NCBI RefSeq assembly: GCF_020497125.1 | Contig: NC_059080.1 | Coordinates: forward strand, 48,983,563-49,047,562 | Direction of reading: 5' to 3' | DNA: 64,000 nucleotides | DNA from: Mauremys mutica | Taxonomy: Eukaryota > Chordata > Testudines > Geoemydidae | Part shown: piece after piece, positions 10,482 through 22,339 of the stretch | How the letters are laid out: each line of letters opens with the position of its first letter | Position numbering within the stretch: the stretch's first letter is position 1 | Notes under the pieces: generated by a model | The model's input: the letters and a program-made list of their open reading frames with translations, nothing else | The model's database searches: none | Told to the model about the DNA's origin: nothing | Translations under genes and position numbers: made by a program

Positions 10482-10708
10482 CTTTATCCCTGCTTTTGGT
10501 GACCTCAGCTAAAATGCACTTTGAATTGCACAGGAACTGAGGAAGTGTGGTGGCCATTCCACCCTTTATGCCTTCTCATAGAAACATGAGGAGCCACAGG
10601 GCACATGCTCAATCCTGACAGAACTGCTATTCAAAAGATGGTGATCTCGTGCACAGGAGATACATGTGCACCTACAATGGGCTCTACACTGACTACATCA
10701 AAGAACCT
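10482..10708 (+). mobile_element. DIRS copy A: right inverted terminal repeat
   Basis: On the complement this reads CATCTTTTGAATAGCAG then TTCTGTCAGG, and further in GGCATAAAGGGTGGAATGGC, matching the left repeat near 3668-3760. It is the part of the right repeat beyond the hAT insertion. The outer end is near CATCAAAGAACC. Confidence 0.65.
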
Positions 10709-11760
10709 TAATTATTCTAATATAAATAATTGGTGTTTTCCCCAACTGTAAATTAAGAATAATGTGTACCTTGCAGGTTTTGTGATTGATCAACAAGGAA
10801 ATTGATAGGATGCTCATGTTAGAATTTTTTTGAAGTGGGAAGTCAGTCTGTTTCCATTCCAAGTAAAGCTTCTTCACAAAGTCCCAAACCATCAGTGGTC
10901 TGAAGGATGGGCTGAGCAGTTAAATTAAAGGCTCTGATGTTACTCCCATAGAATGAATAGCAAGTCAGTCTGTGGGTTTGATGGTTGAGGCTACAAAGGT
11001 TTATCATCAATTCTTAAAACAGAGATTGGGGGTAAAAATGCACTTATCTCTGGGTACTCACTGTTGGGCCAAGATGATTTGCCTACTACATAAGGGCAGG
11101 GATGGGGGAAGGAAGAACAGACAGACAAGTTATTAAAATACAAGTATTACATCAGCAGACTCACCCATTGCATTCAGTCCCATTTCTCCACAGCTACTGG
11201 TATATCAGCTTGCCCAAAGTTTTTACTCACTGAACAGTCCGTAGTTTCTTTAAATAGGCAAGCTCCAGCCAAAGTCTCAAGTCCAATATCATTTTTCCCC
11301 AGTGCTGTATCTTCTCAGGCTGAGTTAGAAGATTTATAGGACCCCAGGCTCCTCCTACTCTCCGCATACTTTGCTAATAAGATATTAGTAGCCATGCACC
11401 TCCCCCACTGTGTGGGTAGATGAAACCCTTTGAACCATGACCGAGATCTAATCCCGAGGTCGAAACAGACTTTCTAAAACCTGCTTTCTGATAAGCCAAG
11501 CTTTGCAAAGAGTTTGGTTCCCCTGTGACAGTTGACTCCATCACACTGTTAAATTGCTTTATGTGGCCAGATTGGTTAGGGATTTGACCTACCTATGTTA
11601 TGTACTACTTTTTTAATTTTATGTGATTGTCATTGAGAAATGATGAGTTCTGTTTTATGTACTTTTTTGAAGAATATTTGTAGAAGCTGCTTGTGTAAGT
11701 AGTGTTGAGTTGTTTTCTTTAGCTCATCAAAAGATTATACTCTTCACTCTTCCTTTTTAG
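10709..11760. other. FARP2 intron, mostly unique sequence
   Basis: AT-rich intron sequence between DIRS A and the exon at 11761. No gene, clear repeat or RNA was recognised. Confidence 0.5.
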
Positions 11761-11858
11761 GTATCTGTTTGCATTACAAATCAAGAGAGACTTGGCAGAG
11801 GAACGACTAACCTGCAGTGACAACACAGCAGCTCTGATCATCTCTCATCTTTTGCAGT
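11761..11858 (+). CDS. FARP2: FARP2 exon, FERM F2 lobe (first part)
   Basis: The exon completes the split Arg codon and reads [19 protein letters not shown], then [20 protein letters not shown] is the conserved opening of the FERM central lobe. The acceptor is a pyrimidine-rich tract ending in TTTTTAG at 11760. The donor after CAGT is GTTAGT. The exon is 98 nt and leaves one base of a Ser codon, which the next exon completes. The intron before it is about 11.1 kb and holds a Harbinger-like element and DIRS copy A. No frame break is seen. Confidence 0.94.
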
Positions 11859-12585
11859 GTTAGTATGTTGGCTATCCTAGCATAAACTGATGTTGCCACT
11901 GTTAAACTGAACTAGATCATGTATCAGCGCATGCAAAGCATTATCTGCATGTCAATAATAATAATAAAAAAAAAACCCAAACAAACAAAAAAAAAACCTA
12001 AAACAAGTATTTTCTATTTCACAAGTGTAATGTTGATTTAAAAAAAACTTAACTGGTTAATCTTTAACCTTTTGCATACTGGATGATCACCATGTATTTA
12101 ACACAATGAGGATTGGCCAATTTTCATGGGGTTGGGAAGGAGGCCACTTTGGAGTGTTGTGCTTAAAAGCAATACAGTTTTGGCTGCTGGAAGGTGGGAC
12201 TGAGTCAAGAATCTTATCTGTTGTAACTCTCACCTGGCTCTCTTCCCACTGCCAGTAATCTTGCTCATTTTCTGGTCTTCCCTTCTTATCTGCCTTAATT
12301 CTTCCCAGTATCAGTTTCCAAATCAACTTCAGGCTACAAGGCAGTGTACATATGGAGGGCAGGCAGGAAGTGGAGGGAATTAGAGCAGGAGTCTGGCAAC
12401 ACAAGAAAACAAGCCTGATAGTGAGAATATCGTCCTTCTGGGGAAGGACTTGTTGCTAGGAAGAGTTAGAGAGAAGGGAGAATTGGAAAGGCAGGTGGTG
12501 GGCTCCTGTTTGGGAGCGAGGTGGAGGCTCAATGGACTTGGTTTCTGTTTAGGGACCCTCAAGATGCTTGCCCTGAGGGCCCTAA

Positions 12586-12637
12586 GGCCAGATTTTCAAA
12601 GGCATTTAGGTGCCAAAATAGCATTGAAAATCTGGCC
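12586..12637. repeat. Small palindromic element
   Basis: GGCCAGATTTTCAA faces its complement TTGAAAATCTGGCC around a TAGGTGCC core, giving about 52 nt of inverted repeat. Confidence 0.6.
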
Positions 12638-13186
12638 CTAGGGATTAAAGGAGACAAGCAATGAAATTTATTTACAAATCTTAAATATAAGACAAAGCGG
12701 ATACATTCTTCCTTTCTCCCTGCCCACCCAAACCAAAAATGTTTTAAGAAACACCTCTTCAGACACAATAATGGAATATGACTCCACTTATTGGAAGGCA
12801 AATCTATCTTGCATAATGTCCAGTGATTTGTGCTATGAAAACTTGCCAAGGATTTTCTAGCACTATCTTGTGTTTTTGAAAGAACTTCAAATCAACATGG
12901 AACAGCTGAGTAAGTATCAACATCTGTGGCCACATTTCAGGAGTGAATCTTAGGATGCTAGAAAAGCAAAAGTGACAAAGGAATATAAATATTTTGTGAT
13001 TAATATATTTACAAGATGATCATGTTTAAAACTTCTTGGCTTTATAGGTCAGCCTAATTTTAAACAAGGTACTTTCATGGTATTTTTCATAACTATTTAA
13101 AAAAAAATTCTGAGATGTTTATAGCAGTCCTTTTTGAAGCTTAAGCTGAAATATGTTTATCATGATTCTACAAAACTACTCTGAGC

Positions 13187-13386
13187 TTGTCTACACAGAT
13201 ATTGCATTGGTTTAACTTAAATCTGTTAAAAACTAATTTTAATTAAAAGGTGCAAAGCCCTATGTGGACATTCATCAGTTTAAACCTGGTTTAAATCTAT
13301 TTAGTTTGCACCTATAAATTACAGGCGCAAGCTAAACATGAAGTTGCATTTAAACTGCTCTGCAGCTTTGTGTGTAGACCACACTT
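13187..13386. mobile_element. MITE with GTCTACAC ends
   Basis: The left end is CTTGTCTACACAGA; the complement of the right end is GTGGTCTACACACAAAG. About 200 nt, non-coding, probably mobilised by the same transposase class as the element at 1500-3060. Confidence 0.5.
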
Positions 13387-13685
13387 AAGTCCCAACAATG
13401 GCTGCCTAGTTCACAGTATTGGAAGGAATTAGTCTGATATGACTTTTTAGAGATAAAGGTAACTCATTGATTGATAGTTTGGTCCTGTCTCTTATGGAAA
13501 AAACCCCACGTGAAAACTTGTAGATGTGGGAATGCCAATAAATATCATCATAAAAACAAATAAGTTAAAGTACTATCTAAACGGTATTTTATAGAAAAGT
13601 TAGAATTGAGGATTATTAACTTTATTTTCTTTACTCAAGTATTGTTTCTTTAAATTCTGACATGTTCTATTACTTTTTATCATAG

Positions 13686-13800
13686 CGGAGATTGGGGATT
13701 TTGATGAATCTGGGGATCGTGATCACCTAAAAACAAATCAATACTTGCCAAACCAGGAAAGAGTACAAGGAAAGATACTGGATTTTCACAGGAAGCACTT
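13686..13800 (+). CDS. FARP2: FARP2 exon, FERM F2 lobe (second part)
   Basis: This 115-nt exon continues in phase: SEIGDFDESGDRDHLKTNQ, then YLPNQERVQGKILDFHRKH. The acceptor is ATAG at 13685 and the donor is GTAAGT at 13801. SEIGDFDE and the DFHRKH stretch are typical of FARP/FRMD7 central lobes. It ends two bases into a Leu codon, completed at 21192. It is open in one frame only, with no stop. Confidence 0.94.
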
Positions 13801-14227
13801 GTAAGTGCAGATTATTGGCGGGCTGTTTGGAAATGTTATAGTATTACAGCATATTGATGAAACAGTGCAGGGAAATTAGAAAGATGATAATTGTTTGATG
13901 GAATTCAAATATCATGGTGATGGGGGCAGTAAAAGAATCTAGATGCAGGAGCACTGAGTTAGGCGTCATCTACAGCTAACTTCCTCCCCCCCAGTTTTTA
14001 ACCCCCCAAAATACTTAGTTATGTGTTTAAAAAGTTCTAGCACAGTTTGATCTAATTGGAGTGTAAATAGTGCCAAACTGACACAGAACACCTTTTCCCC
14101 AGGAGACTGAAGTACAGGCCATTTACAATTTTACACGTGCTTGCTTCTTCATATAGATGGCATAAGCTAAATGCTGTTGGTAGGTGGAAGCAAAACCACA
14201 ATAATGGCATCAGTTTATACTCTAAAC

Positions 14228-15140
14228 CAGGGTCTCAAACACACGGCTGTATGGACTCTTCTGTGCAGCCTGCCAAGCTCCCCGCGCCCCCCCACCGCTC
14301 TGCCTACCTTCAGTCCAGGGGTGGGCAAACTACAGCCCATGGGCCGAATCCAGCCTGCGGGATTGTCCCCTGTGGCGCCGCGAGCCCCACGCCACTCCCT
14401 TAAGCGGCTGGCAGTGCGTCCTTTAGGGGAGGGAGGAGAGAGGCAGAAGGCTCCTGCGTTGCCTCGCTTCATTGTACTCCCCCTGCAGCTCCCATTGGCT
14501 GGGAACAGGAAACTGCGGCCAATGGGAGCTTCATGGGAGGTACCTGGAGGAGCTGCAGCAGAACCCTGTGCCCATCCCTGCTCGGTTCCAGCTGCTTCCT
14601 GGAGCAGAGTGGCGTGGGGCCAGGAGCCTGCCCTGGCCCCGATGCGTGCCGCTGCCACCACGGAACTGCTCTAGGTAAGCGGTGCCGGGCTAGAACTCAT
14701 ACCCCGCACCCTTCCTGCACCCCAACTCCCTGCCCTGAGCCCCTTGCTGCATCCCGCACCCCTCCTGCATCCCAACTCCCTGCCCTGAGCCCTCTGCCAC
14801 ACCCCGCACTCCTCCTGCACTCCCTGCCCTGAGCCACCTGCTGCACCCTGCACCCCAATCCCCTGCCGCACCCCTCCTCCCTCTTGCACCCCACACACCA
14901 ACTCCCTGCCCTGAGCCCCCTGCCACACCCTGAACCCCTTCTGCACCCCCTAGTGACAGGAAAGGGGCAGCGTTGGGGTGGGGACTTTGGGGAAGGGGGT
15001 GGGAAGGGGTGGGCAGGGATGGGGCCTCATGGAAGGGGAAGAGTGGGGGCGGGGGCGGTGAGGGTGTCAGTGATGCGGCCCTTGGGCCAGTTCACTAGAC
15101 CTCATGTGGCCCTTGTAGTCATTTGAGTTTGAGACCCCTG
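14228..15140. mobile_element. hAT transposon with perfect 8-bp target duplication
   Basis: The ends CAGGGTCTCAAACAC and (complement) CAGGGGTCTCAAACTC are flanked by identical CTCTAAAC at 14220-14227 and 15141-15148. The 913-nt interior starts with a second hAT-type end (CAGGGGTGGGCAAACTACAG at about 14319) and holds C-rich tandem units of CACCCC..TGCCCTGAGCC at about 14690-14950. No transposase is readable. Confidence 0.88.
14690..14950 (+). repeat. Degenerate tandem repeat in hAT interior
   Basis: Units built on ACTCCCTGCCCTGAGCC followed by CTGC-ACCCCGCACCCCTC recur about five times with drift. The array explains long spurious frames on both strands. Confidence 0.7.
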
Positions 15141-15659
15141 CTCTAAACCTTGCCAAATACAGTAGACTGCAGCAACCTCATTAGTGGTCACTCATACAGG
15201 GTGCATTTTTTCTTTTAACTGCCATTCATTTTTGTTAGACAAAGGAAGTATCATTAGAGCTAATAATGTTTTTAACTTTGTGGGAGGTACGGAGAAATAA
15301 GGAGGATGAAAACATGCTGTTCACCTGCACTAACTTTACAATACAGTTTTAATACTGTATGCATTATCATGATGGCCTTCTTTGCTAAAGACCTTATGGT
15401 CTGAGTAGTAGTGGTTTAAAACTAATTCCTTTTCTATTTTAATTTCTTTAAGTATTTTATAGTTTGTGTAAGACTGTCCCAGAATTTTCAGTTGCAGAAT
15501 ATAATTTCTACTTGCCACTGGTTACATAGGGCCTTGTTTATAATTAATTAATTATAAATAAATTCCATAGTATGGGTATTTTATACTCTGTGAAGTATAA
15601 AGAGAATAGAAAAGTTGAAAATCTGTGGGACAGAAGTGACCATAAAATAGTACTGTAGA

Positions 15660-16829
15660 ACCTCAGAGTTACAAAAACCTCGGGAATGGAGGTTGTTCAT
15701 AACTCTGAAATGTTTGCAACTCTGAACAACCACTCAGGGGTTCCATCCGCCGGCTCCTGCCAGCCGGGATCCCAGCTGCCAGACCTGCTCAGCCCGCTGG
15801 TGGTCTGGGATCCCGGCCCTGCCCACATACAGTGGGTACCTACCTTCTCCCTGGTTCTGGCCCATTCTCTTCCTCTCTCTGCACTGAGCTGAGGGTGGGA
15901 GTGCACTGAGCACAGGGCTAGGGGTGAAGGGTCTGGCCAGGAGCTAGAATGAAAATCTGGCTCAGGGTTGGGGCAGGAGGTTTGGGTGTGGGGCACTTAC
16001 CTGGGCAGCTCCCATTTGGTGCGAGGGGTGCAGGTGGGAATGGGGGTGTGCAGGAGTTCCCGTTTGGTGCTCAGAGTGGGGGTGGGGATATGGGGGCGTG
16101 CAAGAGTCAAGATGTGGGGGGTTGGTGGGGTGGGGGGCTGGGTATGTGGGGGGCTGCAAGAGTCAGGGCAGAGGGCTGGGGGCATGTGAGGAGGGTGCAG
16201 GTGTCAGGGCGGGGGAGCTGGGTATGTGTGGGGATGCCAGATTCAGGACTGGGATCGTGGGGGTGTGTGTGAAGGAGTCAAGCAGAGGGCTGGGTGTGTA
16301 TGCGGGGGGTGCAGGGCTCAGGGCACGGGCCTGGGGGGGGGGGCGGCTCAGGGCAGAGGGCTGGGGTGTGTGTGTGTGTGTGGGGTCATGGCAGAGGGCT
16401 AGGAGGTGTGTGTGTGGGGGGGGGGGTCAAGACTGGGGGCTGGAGGGGATATGCCCCTATTCCACCCACCCAAGGCCCTGCCTCCACTTCTTCTCTGCTT
16501 CTCTGCCTCCACCGGGAGCAGTGAGCACGCTGACTCTCCTCCTTCCCGACCCCCTCCCTTGCAAGGGTCATCAGCTGATCGGCTGGGAGGGAGGGAGGGA
16601 CAGAGAGGCAGAGGAGGGGCAGGAACCCAGGGAAGAGGCAGGGGAGCCAGCAGGACCAACCTTCTGCCCCCTGCCCCCACGGGGGGGAAGTTGGGGGAGT
16701 GGAGGGCGGAGAAGAGCAGGCTGGCCAGGATTTTTAATGGCATGCTGCTGCCTGCTGGGACTCTGACAGGCAGCAGCGTGCCATTAAAAATCAGTCTTTG
16801 GCACGTGTGCCATAGGTTGCTGACCTCTG
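15660..16829. mobile_element. Composite of decayed DNA transposons
   Basis: Positions 15656-15735 hold inverted CAGAGTTACAAAAACCTC and TTCATAACTCTGAAATG pieces. The right end at 16829 reads on the complement CAGAGGTCAGCAACCTATGG, a hAT-type terminus, and GGCAGCAGCGTGCCATTAAA is part of its inner arm, facing TTTTTAATGGCATGCTGCTG. The middle is G-rich low-complexity sequence. Boundaries are approximate. Confidence 0.5.
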
Positions 16830-16835
16830 GCTTAT

Positions 16836-18362
16836 ATTGTGCTGCTTAAAATGAGTGATTCATTTTTTGTGTGTAAAATATGGCTTCTACATTTAAACTG
16901 TCAGATCTGTTTACTCGGTGCCAAAATAGTCTATTAATGGTACAGCTCAGTAGATATGTACCTCTGCAAGATTCAAAGTTGACCACTTTATATTCTGGTA
17001 TACCTAAAAGACTTCTCTTGTACTAGGCATTATACAAACAACACAAGGCCAGTTCCTGCCTCAAAGAGTGCACAATTTAGGATTTAAACAATACACAATA
17101 AGTGAATATAACAATTTTGTGGCTGGAGGGTGGGAAGAGAACAAGGTGACAGCAGAAGAGCCACAGTGGTCTTGGTCTTGAATGGTCATCAGGCAAATCA
17201 GTATCCTGACCCTTGTAACACAGTTATCTTGTGCTAAAGCCAGCCTCATCGAGGTTTCTTTGGAAATAGGTTGTGAATATAGATCCTCGTGCAGAATCTG
17301 AAATTCTACTTTTCTCACCAGTGCAATTTCTAAATATGCAATGCTTTTGCCTCTTCAAGCCATAAAATAAATTAATTGTAGGTTTAAAAAACTATATAAA
17401 GCAAAGGACACGTATCTGTATCTGGGTTTGAGTTTGATCTTCCCCATTACTGTATGGATGTTGTGATAATAAATATTGTCTACATATGGATCCAGCTGTA
17501 AGGAAACCTTGCATTGAGACCTTCTGTACTGAAGGCAGTTCTTGTTGGAAAATACCTTTAATTGGCAGGTTGTCATCCATTGACTTGGGGAAGCCTAAGT
17601 AGATTTATCTACTTAATGGATGAACAAAATTAGACCAGATTGTTTTCAGACCAGTCTGTGCAGATTAGTCTACAGCAAACATCTGAGGATAATTACTTTG
17701 AAATGGCTTCTCATTTATAAATGTGTTCTGTGCAGTATGAGCTGCTTGGCTTCATTCCTAGTTTTCCCCACTTTAGAAAGTTCCTTCTATTGTAGGTGCA
17801 GGCAGTTATTGTGCTCTTAACTTTATTAGGTAAATTTGAATAGTTAAACTCTAGCAGATTTTATACGTAATAAAATAGTACTCAAGTTACTCACCTGAGT
17901 TTGTGCCTAGAAGTTTTATTGGACATATGCCAAATTCTCCAGCCACCATGTTTTACCACATTTCCGTAATTTTATTTTTTACCACATGAAGCCCTAACAT
18001 CCTCTTTCTGAGATTGTGGCATTATACCAGGAATGAGTTTGTCTCATTGTGTTGTACACACTATGCTTGAAGTTGTGTAATGTGTGAATTTATGGCCAAA
18101 ATTTATATTTCCAACCTTTTACCACTTATCCCACAGAGATGCAACTTAGGCCTTATCTGCTCACAAAAGTTATGCTGTTGTAATTATACTTTGTATGTAA
18201 AATTTATTTGGCTACATCATACCCAAATTTGATGAAAAACACAATATAGACTAAATCTTTAAAAATATTGAACTCCTTTTGAACCCCTGAAATTTTTGTA
18301 ATTGGGGGAAAAAATCTTTTCAGGCTTTGCCATTGTGAAGATGGATATTTTTTCAAAGTTAA
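16836..18362. other. FARP2 intron, nothing recognised
   Basis: AT-rich intron. Short minus-strand frames at 17061-17580 resemble no family. No repeat boundary was found. Confidence 0.45.
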
Positions 18363-18375
18363 TACAGAATAAAGC

Positions 18376-18930
18376 AGGTTTCAGAGTGGTAGTCGTGTTA
18401 GTCTGTATCAGCAAAAACAACAACGAGTACTAGTGGCACCTTCAGGGCTGCCCAGAGGGGGGGGCAAGTGGGGCAATTTGCCCCAGGCCCTGCAGGGGCC
18501 CCCACGAGAATATAGTATTCTATAATATTGCAACTTTTTTTTTATGGAAGGGGCCCCTAAAATTGCTTTGCCCCAGGCCTCCTGAATCCTCTGGGCGGCC
18601 CTGGGTACTTTAGAGACTAACAAATTTATTATGCTAATTTCCCCCTACTGTTACTCATACCTTCTTGTCAACTGTTTGAAATGGGCCATCTGGATTACCA
18701 CTACAAAAGTGATTTTTTTCAACCTGTTGATAATAGCCCTCTTTAACTGAATTGTCTCTACCACCCCCCCCCCCCACTTGGTAAGGCAACTCCCATCTTT
18801 TCATCTACTGTTATATATATCTTCCTACTGTATTTTCCACTCCATGCATCTGATGAAGTGGGTTATAGCCCACAAAAGCTTGTGCCCAAATAAATTTGTT
18901 AGTCTCTAAGGTGCCACAAGTACTCGTTCT
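18376..18930 (-). mobile_element. Fold-back element with 13-bp target duplication
   Basis: TACAGAATAAAGC occurs at 18363-18375 and at 18931-18943. The ends are inverted: GAGTACTAGTGGCACCTT then TAGAGACTAACAAATTT on the left, and AAATTTGTTAGTCTCTAAGG then TGCCACAAGTACTCGTT on the right. The middle (about 18620-18840) is not part of the repeat arms. The left arm is split by the 161-nt hAT MITE at 18443-18603. Same family as 3369-3503 and 50464-50660. Confidence 0.75.
18443..18603. mobile_element. hAT MITE nested in the fold-back element
   Basis: The ends CAGGGCTGCCCAGAGG and (complement) CAGGGCCGCCCAGAGG are nearly perfect inverted repeats. Flanks GGCACCTT (18435-18442) and GGTACTTT (18604-18611) are an 8-bp duplication with two mismatches. 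Removing the insert restores the arm of the host element. Confidence 0.85.
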
Positions 18931-18943
18931 TACAGAATAAAGC

Positions 18944-21191
18944 TGTAGAAACTATACTGAATGTTTTAACCACTTGTACTCACCCAGAACGTGTGTGGTA
19001 CAATGATTTTCCAGTATGTAACCACTTGTAAGAGTGAGAGAATCATGATTCCTGCAGTACTTTTTCATATTTAAAAGGATTGCATTCTGAATGGGTTCTG
19101 TGGTTGTAGTGGTATTAATTTTAAAGATGGTCTATACATACAGTTAAGAGGTCCCTATTTCCATAAATTCGACTTTAATTATTATTAATTTATCTGAACA
19201 TGTTCAACAGAAAAACATTACTTTATAGAAATAGAACAAAGATGTCTGGTCTTAATGGTAACTCTATAAACTGTTAGGAGAAGGCATCTTTAAAAAAAAG
19301 GCTAGAAGAAGGAAAGGTTATTGCAGGAAATATTGTTCATTTATTTAATGCTCATGTTACACTTGGCACAGGATAGTATACAAAAATAGACAGATCATAC
19401 CCTAAATAGCATATAGTCTATTCTAAACTAATTGAATATCTATTGCGGGGGAGAGCTGTTCCCTGGGTACATTTTTTTTTCTGAAAGCATGTTTTAACAT
19501 GGCATACATAAATACAGCCTGTGTTGAGGCTAGTCAGTTCTAAGCAAACATTGCTGAGTTCCTTTATTTTTCCCAGCCCCCTACCCTTCCTCCATCATCC
19601 AGTTTCCTTCCATTAAACTGTATGATAATTCCATTTGTTGCCTTTTTTGTATGCAGTGCAGTAATGTAGATGGCAAAAATAGCACTTGATCAGAAATAGT
19701 GCTATAGTAATCATTGTGGGATCTTTTTAGTATAGTGTTACGTTGCGGAACCTCTAAATTTTGAGGTTGCCTTTGTCAGTCAGTTACACCAAACTCCTAT
19801 TATAATCAGACCCTTGTGTATTCTGCAGCACTGTGGGACTAAAGTGTGTGGTAAGAACTCCTAAATTCTATGTTAATGTTCTTTTTATTCTGGCTTTGTG
19901 AAATATCCTTAATTCTCAAATTCACAAGCTATGACTTACAGTTGAAAACACTAATTTGATGGAAATTTGGCGGTCATTATTTTCAGTAAAGGTTACTCTT
20001 GAAGATCTTCATTTTTCACTGTTTTCTGGGCAGTCCACATCTATGGGTCTCAGCAGTTAAAATGTTGTCCAGGTGGCCTTGCTCAATAGCTCCTTACCTC
20101 AATATGTATCACGGAAATGGGGAGCTTGAAGCCAACTTCAGTATCTCATCTTCTCTGTTCCTGTGGTATTGTCTGTCTATCGTGGTGTTCATCCTGGCAA
20201 ACTCAGCTGGACAGTCTACACTTCAGGTTCCACCCACTCCCTGGCAGCAAGCTAGACTTGACTTGTTTTCCTGATGCCCTGCTGCTGTGCTCTATGGAAG
20301 TGTATGCTGAAATCCAATTGACTCCCCCGGTGGGGAAAGATGGAAAACGAGAAGGTGCAAGCATGTTTTGGCAGTGCAGGAAGATGGGGGGGCAATTCCA
20401 TGGCAAAAAATGTGCTGAATTCTGTGACACTGGCATCATGAAGTCTGATGGCAAGTCACACCTCTCTGAACAATTATTTCAGGCTCTTTGTAAACTCAAA
20501 GTTTGCAAACTCCATTGGTTTTCACCATTATCTAAGCAACTGTAAAGGGTATAAATGTGATATTTTTAAAAGAGACCTAGGGTTTTTGGATTACAGTTCT
20601 GTGGCAGTGCGTAAATTCTATGACTATAGAATCATGGAATGCATAGAGCCTGATTATATTAGGTTTTCCTAGATTTTTTTTTTATTAAATGAAGTGCATA
20701 TGCTTCAAATGTACAGTATACTTAATTTCATACAATGCTATCTGTATAATTCTGATCCGATTTTATAATCCCATTTTAGATTGTCCTGTATTGTTGCAAC
20801 TTTTGCTATGTTTCTGTCATGCTGTTATGCAATATTCTCAATTTCCCCCTTGTTTTCTGAGTATATCAATGTATTCCTAAGCAAGAAATCAAACTGAACA
20901 GGATTCCTGTTTGGACAGTGATCTGTTGACCTCCTAGGTTTTGAATCAGATAACCTTCATACCAGTTTTCATTTGCTTCTCTGTATCGGTTTCCCCCAGA
21001 TACATTTTGTTAGTCAAATTACAAAGGTAGCAGTAATACTTTCATGGAGTGAAATTGTCGGTGTAAATTAGGCAGAAAATTATTGCTTAGTTCTGGACAT
21101 ATAGATTAATTACTTTGGACCCTTTGGAAGTATTATAAAATCATGTTGTTTTTAATATTCTCTATTTTTATGCTTCTGTTCCTTATTGGAG
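18944..21191. other. FARP2 intron, nothing recognised
   Basis: AT-rich intron between the fold-back element and the exon at 21192. The + strand frame 20117-20545 was checked and matches nothing known to me. Confidence 0.45.
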
Positions 21192-21339
21192 GGGCCAAAC
21201 TCCTGCTGAGTCAGATTTCCAGGTGCTTGAAATTGCTCGGAAACTGGAGATGTATGGCGTTAGATTCCACCTTGCATCTGACCGCGAGGGGTCAAAAATT
21301 AGCCTGGCTGTTTCACACATGGGCGTACTAGTATTCCAG
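21192..21339 (+). CDS. FARP2: FARP2 exon, end of F2 and start of F3 lobe
   Basis: The exon reads [20 protein letters not shown], then [20 protein letters not shown] and [21 protein letters not shown] followed by a basic Asp-Arg-Glu-Gly loop marks the F2 to F3 (PTB-like lobe) transition of FARP proteins. The acceptor is GGAG at 21188-21191, a weak site with a short pyrimidine tract, chosen because it alone keeps the phase. The donor is GTAGGT at 21340. It is 148 nt and ends in phase 0. Confidence 0.94.
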
Positions 21340-21454
21340 GTAGGTTGGGGAAATAATACCAGATACGTACATCTTCCTTTTGATTATAATTCCTTAAGTA
21401 ACTCTCAGTCACTTTAATCTAAAAATCTCTTCTGACTTTTTTTAATAGCTGAGC

Positions 21455-21862
21455 TTATATCACAGAATCATAGGGTCAGAAAGGGACCACAAAGGTCATC
21501 CTGTCTAACCCTCTGCCAAGATGCAGGATTTGTTACCGCTAAACCATCCAAGACAGATGGCTATCCAGCCTCCTTTTGAAAACTTCCAGTGAAGGAGCTT
21601 CTACAACCTCCCTTGGCAGTCTGTTCCATTGTTCAAGTGTTCTTACAGTTAGGAAGTTTTCCCTGAGATTTAATCTAAATATGCTATGCTGTAGTTTGAA
21701 CCCATTGCCTCTTGTGCTGCCCTCTGTGGCAAGAGAGAACCAGCTTTCTCCATCTTTTATTATGGCAGCTTTTCAAGTATTTGAAGACCGCTATCATGTC
21801 CCCTCCTTAATCTCCTCTTTTTCCAAATTAAACATACCCAGTTCCCTCAGCATTTGCTCATA
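21455..21862 (-). mobile_element. CR1 LINE 3' fragment
   Basis: The block begins at the CR1 3' end (CACAGAATCATAGGGTCAGA) and continues through the RT C-terminal region read on the minus strand, ending at TCCCTCAGCATTTGCTCAT. DIRS copy C starts directly at its right border. Confidence 0.8.
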
Positions 21863-21986
21863 TGGCCCTATGGGTGCTCCACTGTAGGTGTATCTTCATC
21901 CCTGTGCTCCTGATTAGAGAACTTTGGTAGCTGTGTCCGTTGGGCCTGCACATGCATTGTCTCTCCTCATGCTGCACAGAGTGTGC

Positions 21987-22331
21987 GGGCTAACCATTTA
22001 CAAACTCAACGACTTTATTGACAAACGGGCCAAGGGACATCGGCAATACTTTAAAGCCATCATAGAAGAGGGACGATTAGTAGCAAAAACATCACTACAA
22101 TCGGCCCTCGATGCCACCAGCACGGCAGGTAGGTCCATCTCCACAGCGATGGTGATGCAACAAGCATCATGGCTCCACTTATCAGGATTCCTGAAAGAGG
22201 TGCAGTCCATAGTGGAAGATCTTCCTTTTGAGGGTACGAAGCTCTTTGCCAAAAAGACCAACGCCTCCCTTCATACCCTGAAGGATTCCAGGGCTACCCT
22301 GAGGTTGCTGGGAATCTGTACACTGGGGTAA
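21987..22331 (+). pseudogene. DIRS copy C gag C-terminal part
   Basis: The frame reads LTIYKLNDFIDKRAKGHRQY, later TSLQSALDATSTAGRSISTA and WLHLSGFLKEVQSIVEDLPF, ending FEGTKLFAKKTNASL. Copy E has the parallel sequence WLLLSGLSSEAQSSMQDLPF with FDGKALFAEETD, so this is the conserved end of gag. The N-terminal part, including the Cys/His motif, is missing. Confidence 0.7.
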
Positions 22332-22339
22332 AAGAGGCG

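Larger units (their letters stand above)
11859..13685. other. FARP2 intron with A-rich tract and small repeats
   Basis: It contains an A/CAAA-rich stretch (about 11957-12000), the two small elements listed separately and otherwise unremarkable AT-rich intron. Open frames on the minus strand around 12087-12850 have no family resemblance. Confidence 0.5.

Noticed and set aside
9913..10557. Long overlapping frames on both strands
   Set aside because: They lie wholly inside a hAT element with an 8-bp duplication; the frames are GC-rich and match no family.
14171..14946. Pro/Gly-rich frames on both strands
   Set aside because: They arise from the tandem CCTGCACCCC units in the hAT interior.
15949..16849. 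Gly/Trp-rich 222-codon frame and its shadows
   Set aside because: G-rich low-complexity DNA within decayed transposons; no domain and no start context.
20117..20545. 142-codon intronic frame
   Set aside because: No family resemblance and no splice or transcript evidence; length is within chance for intron.
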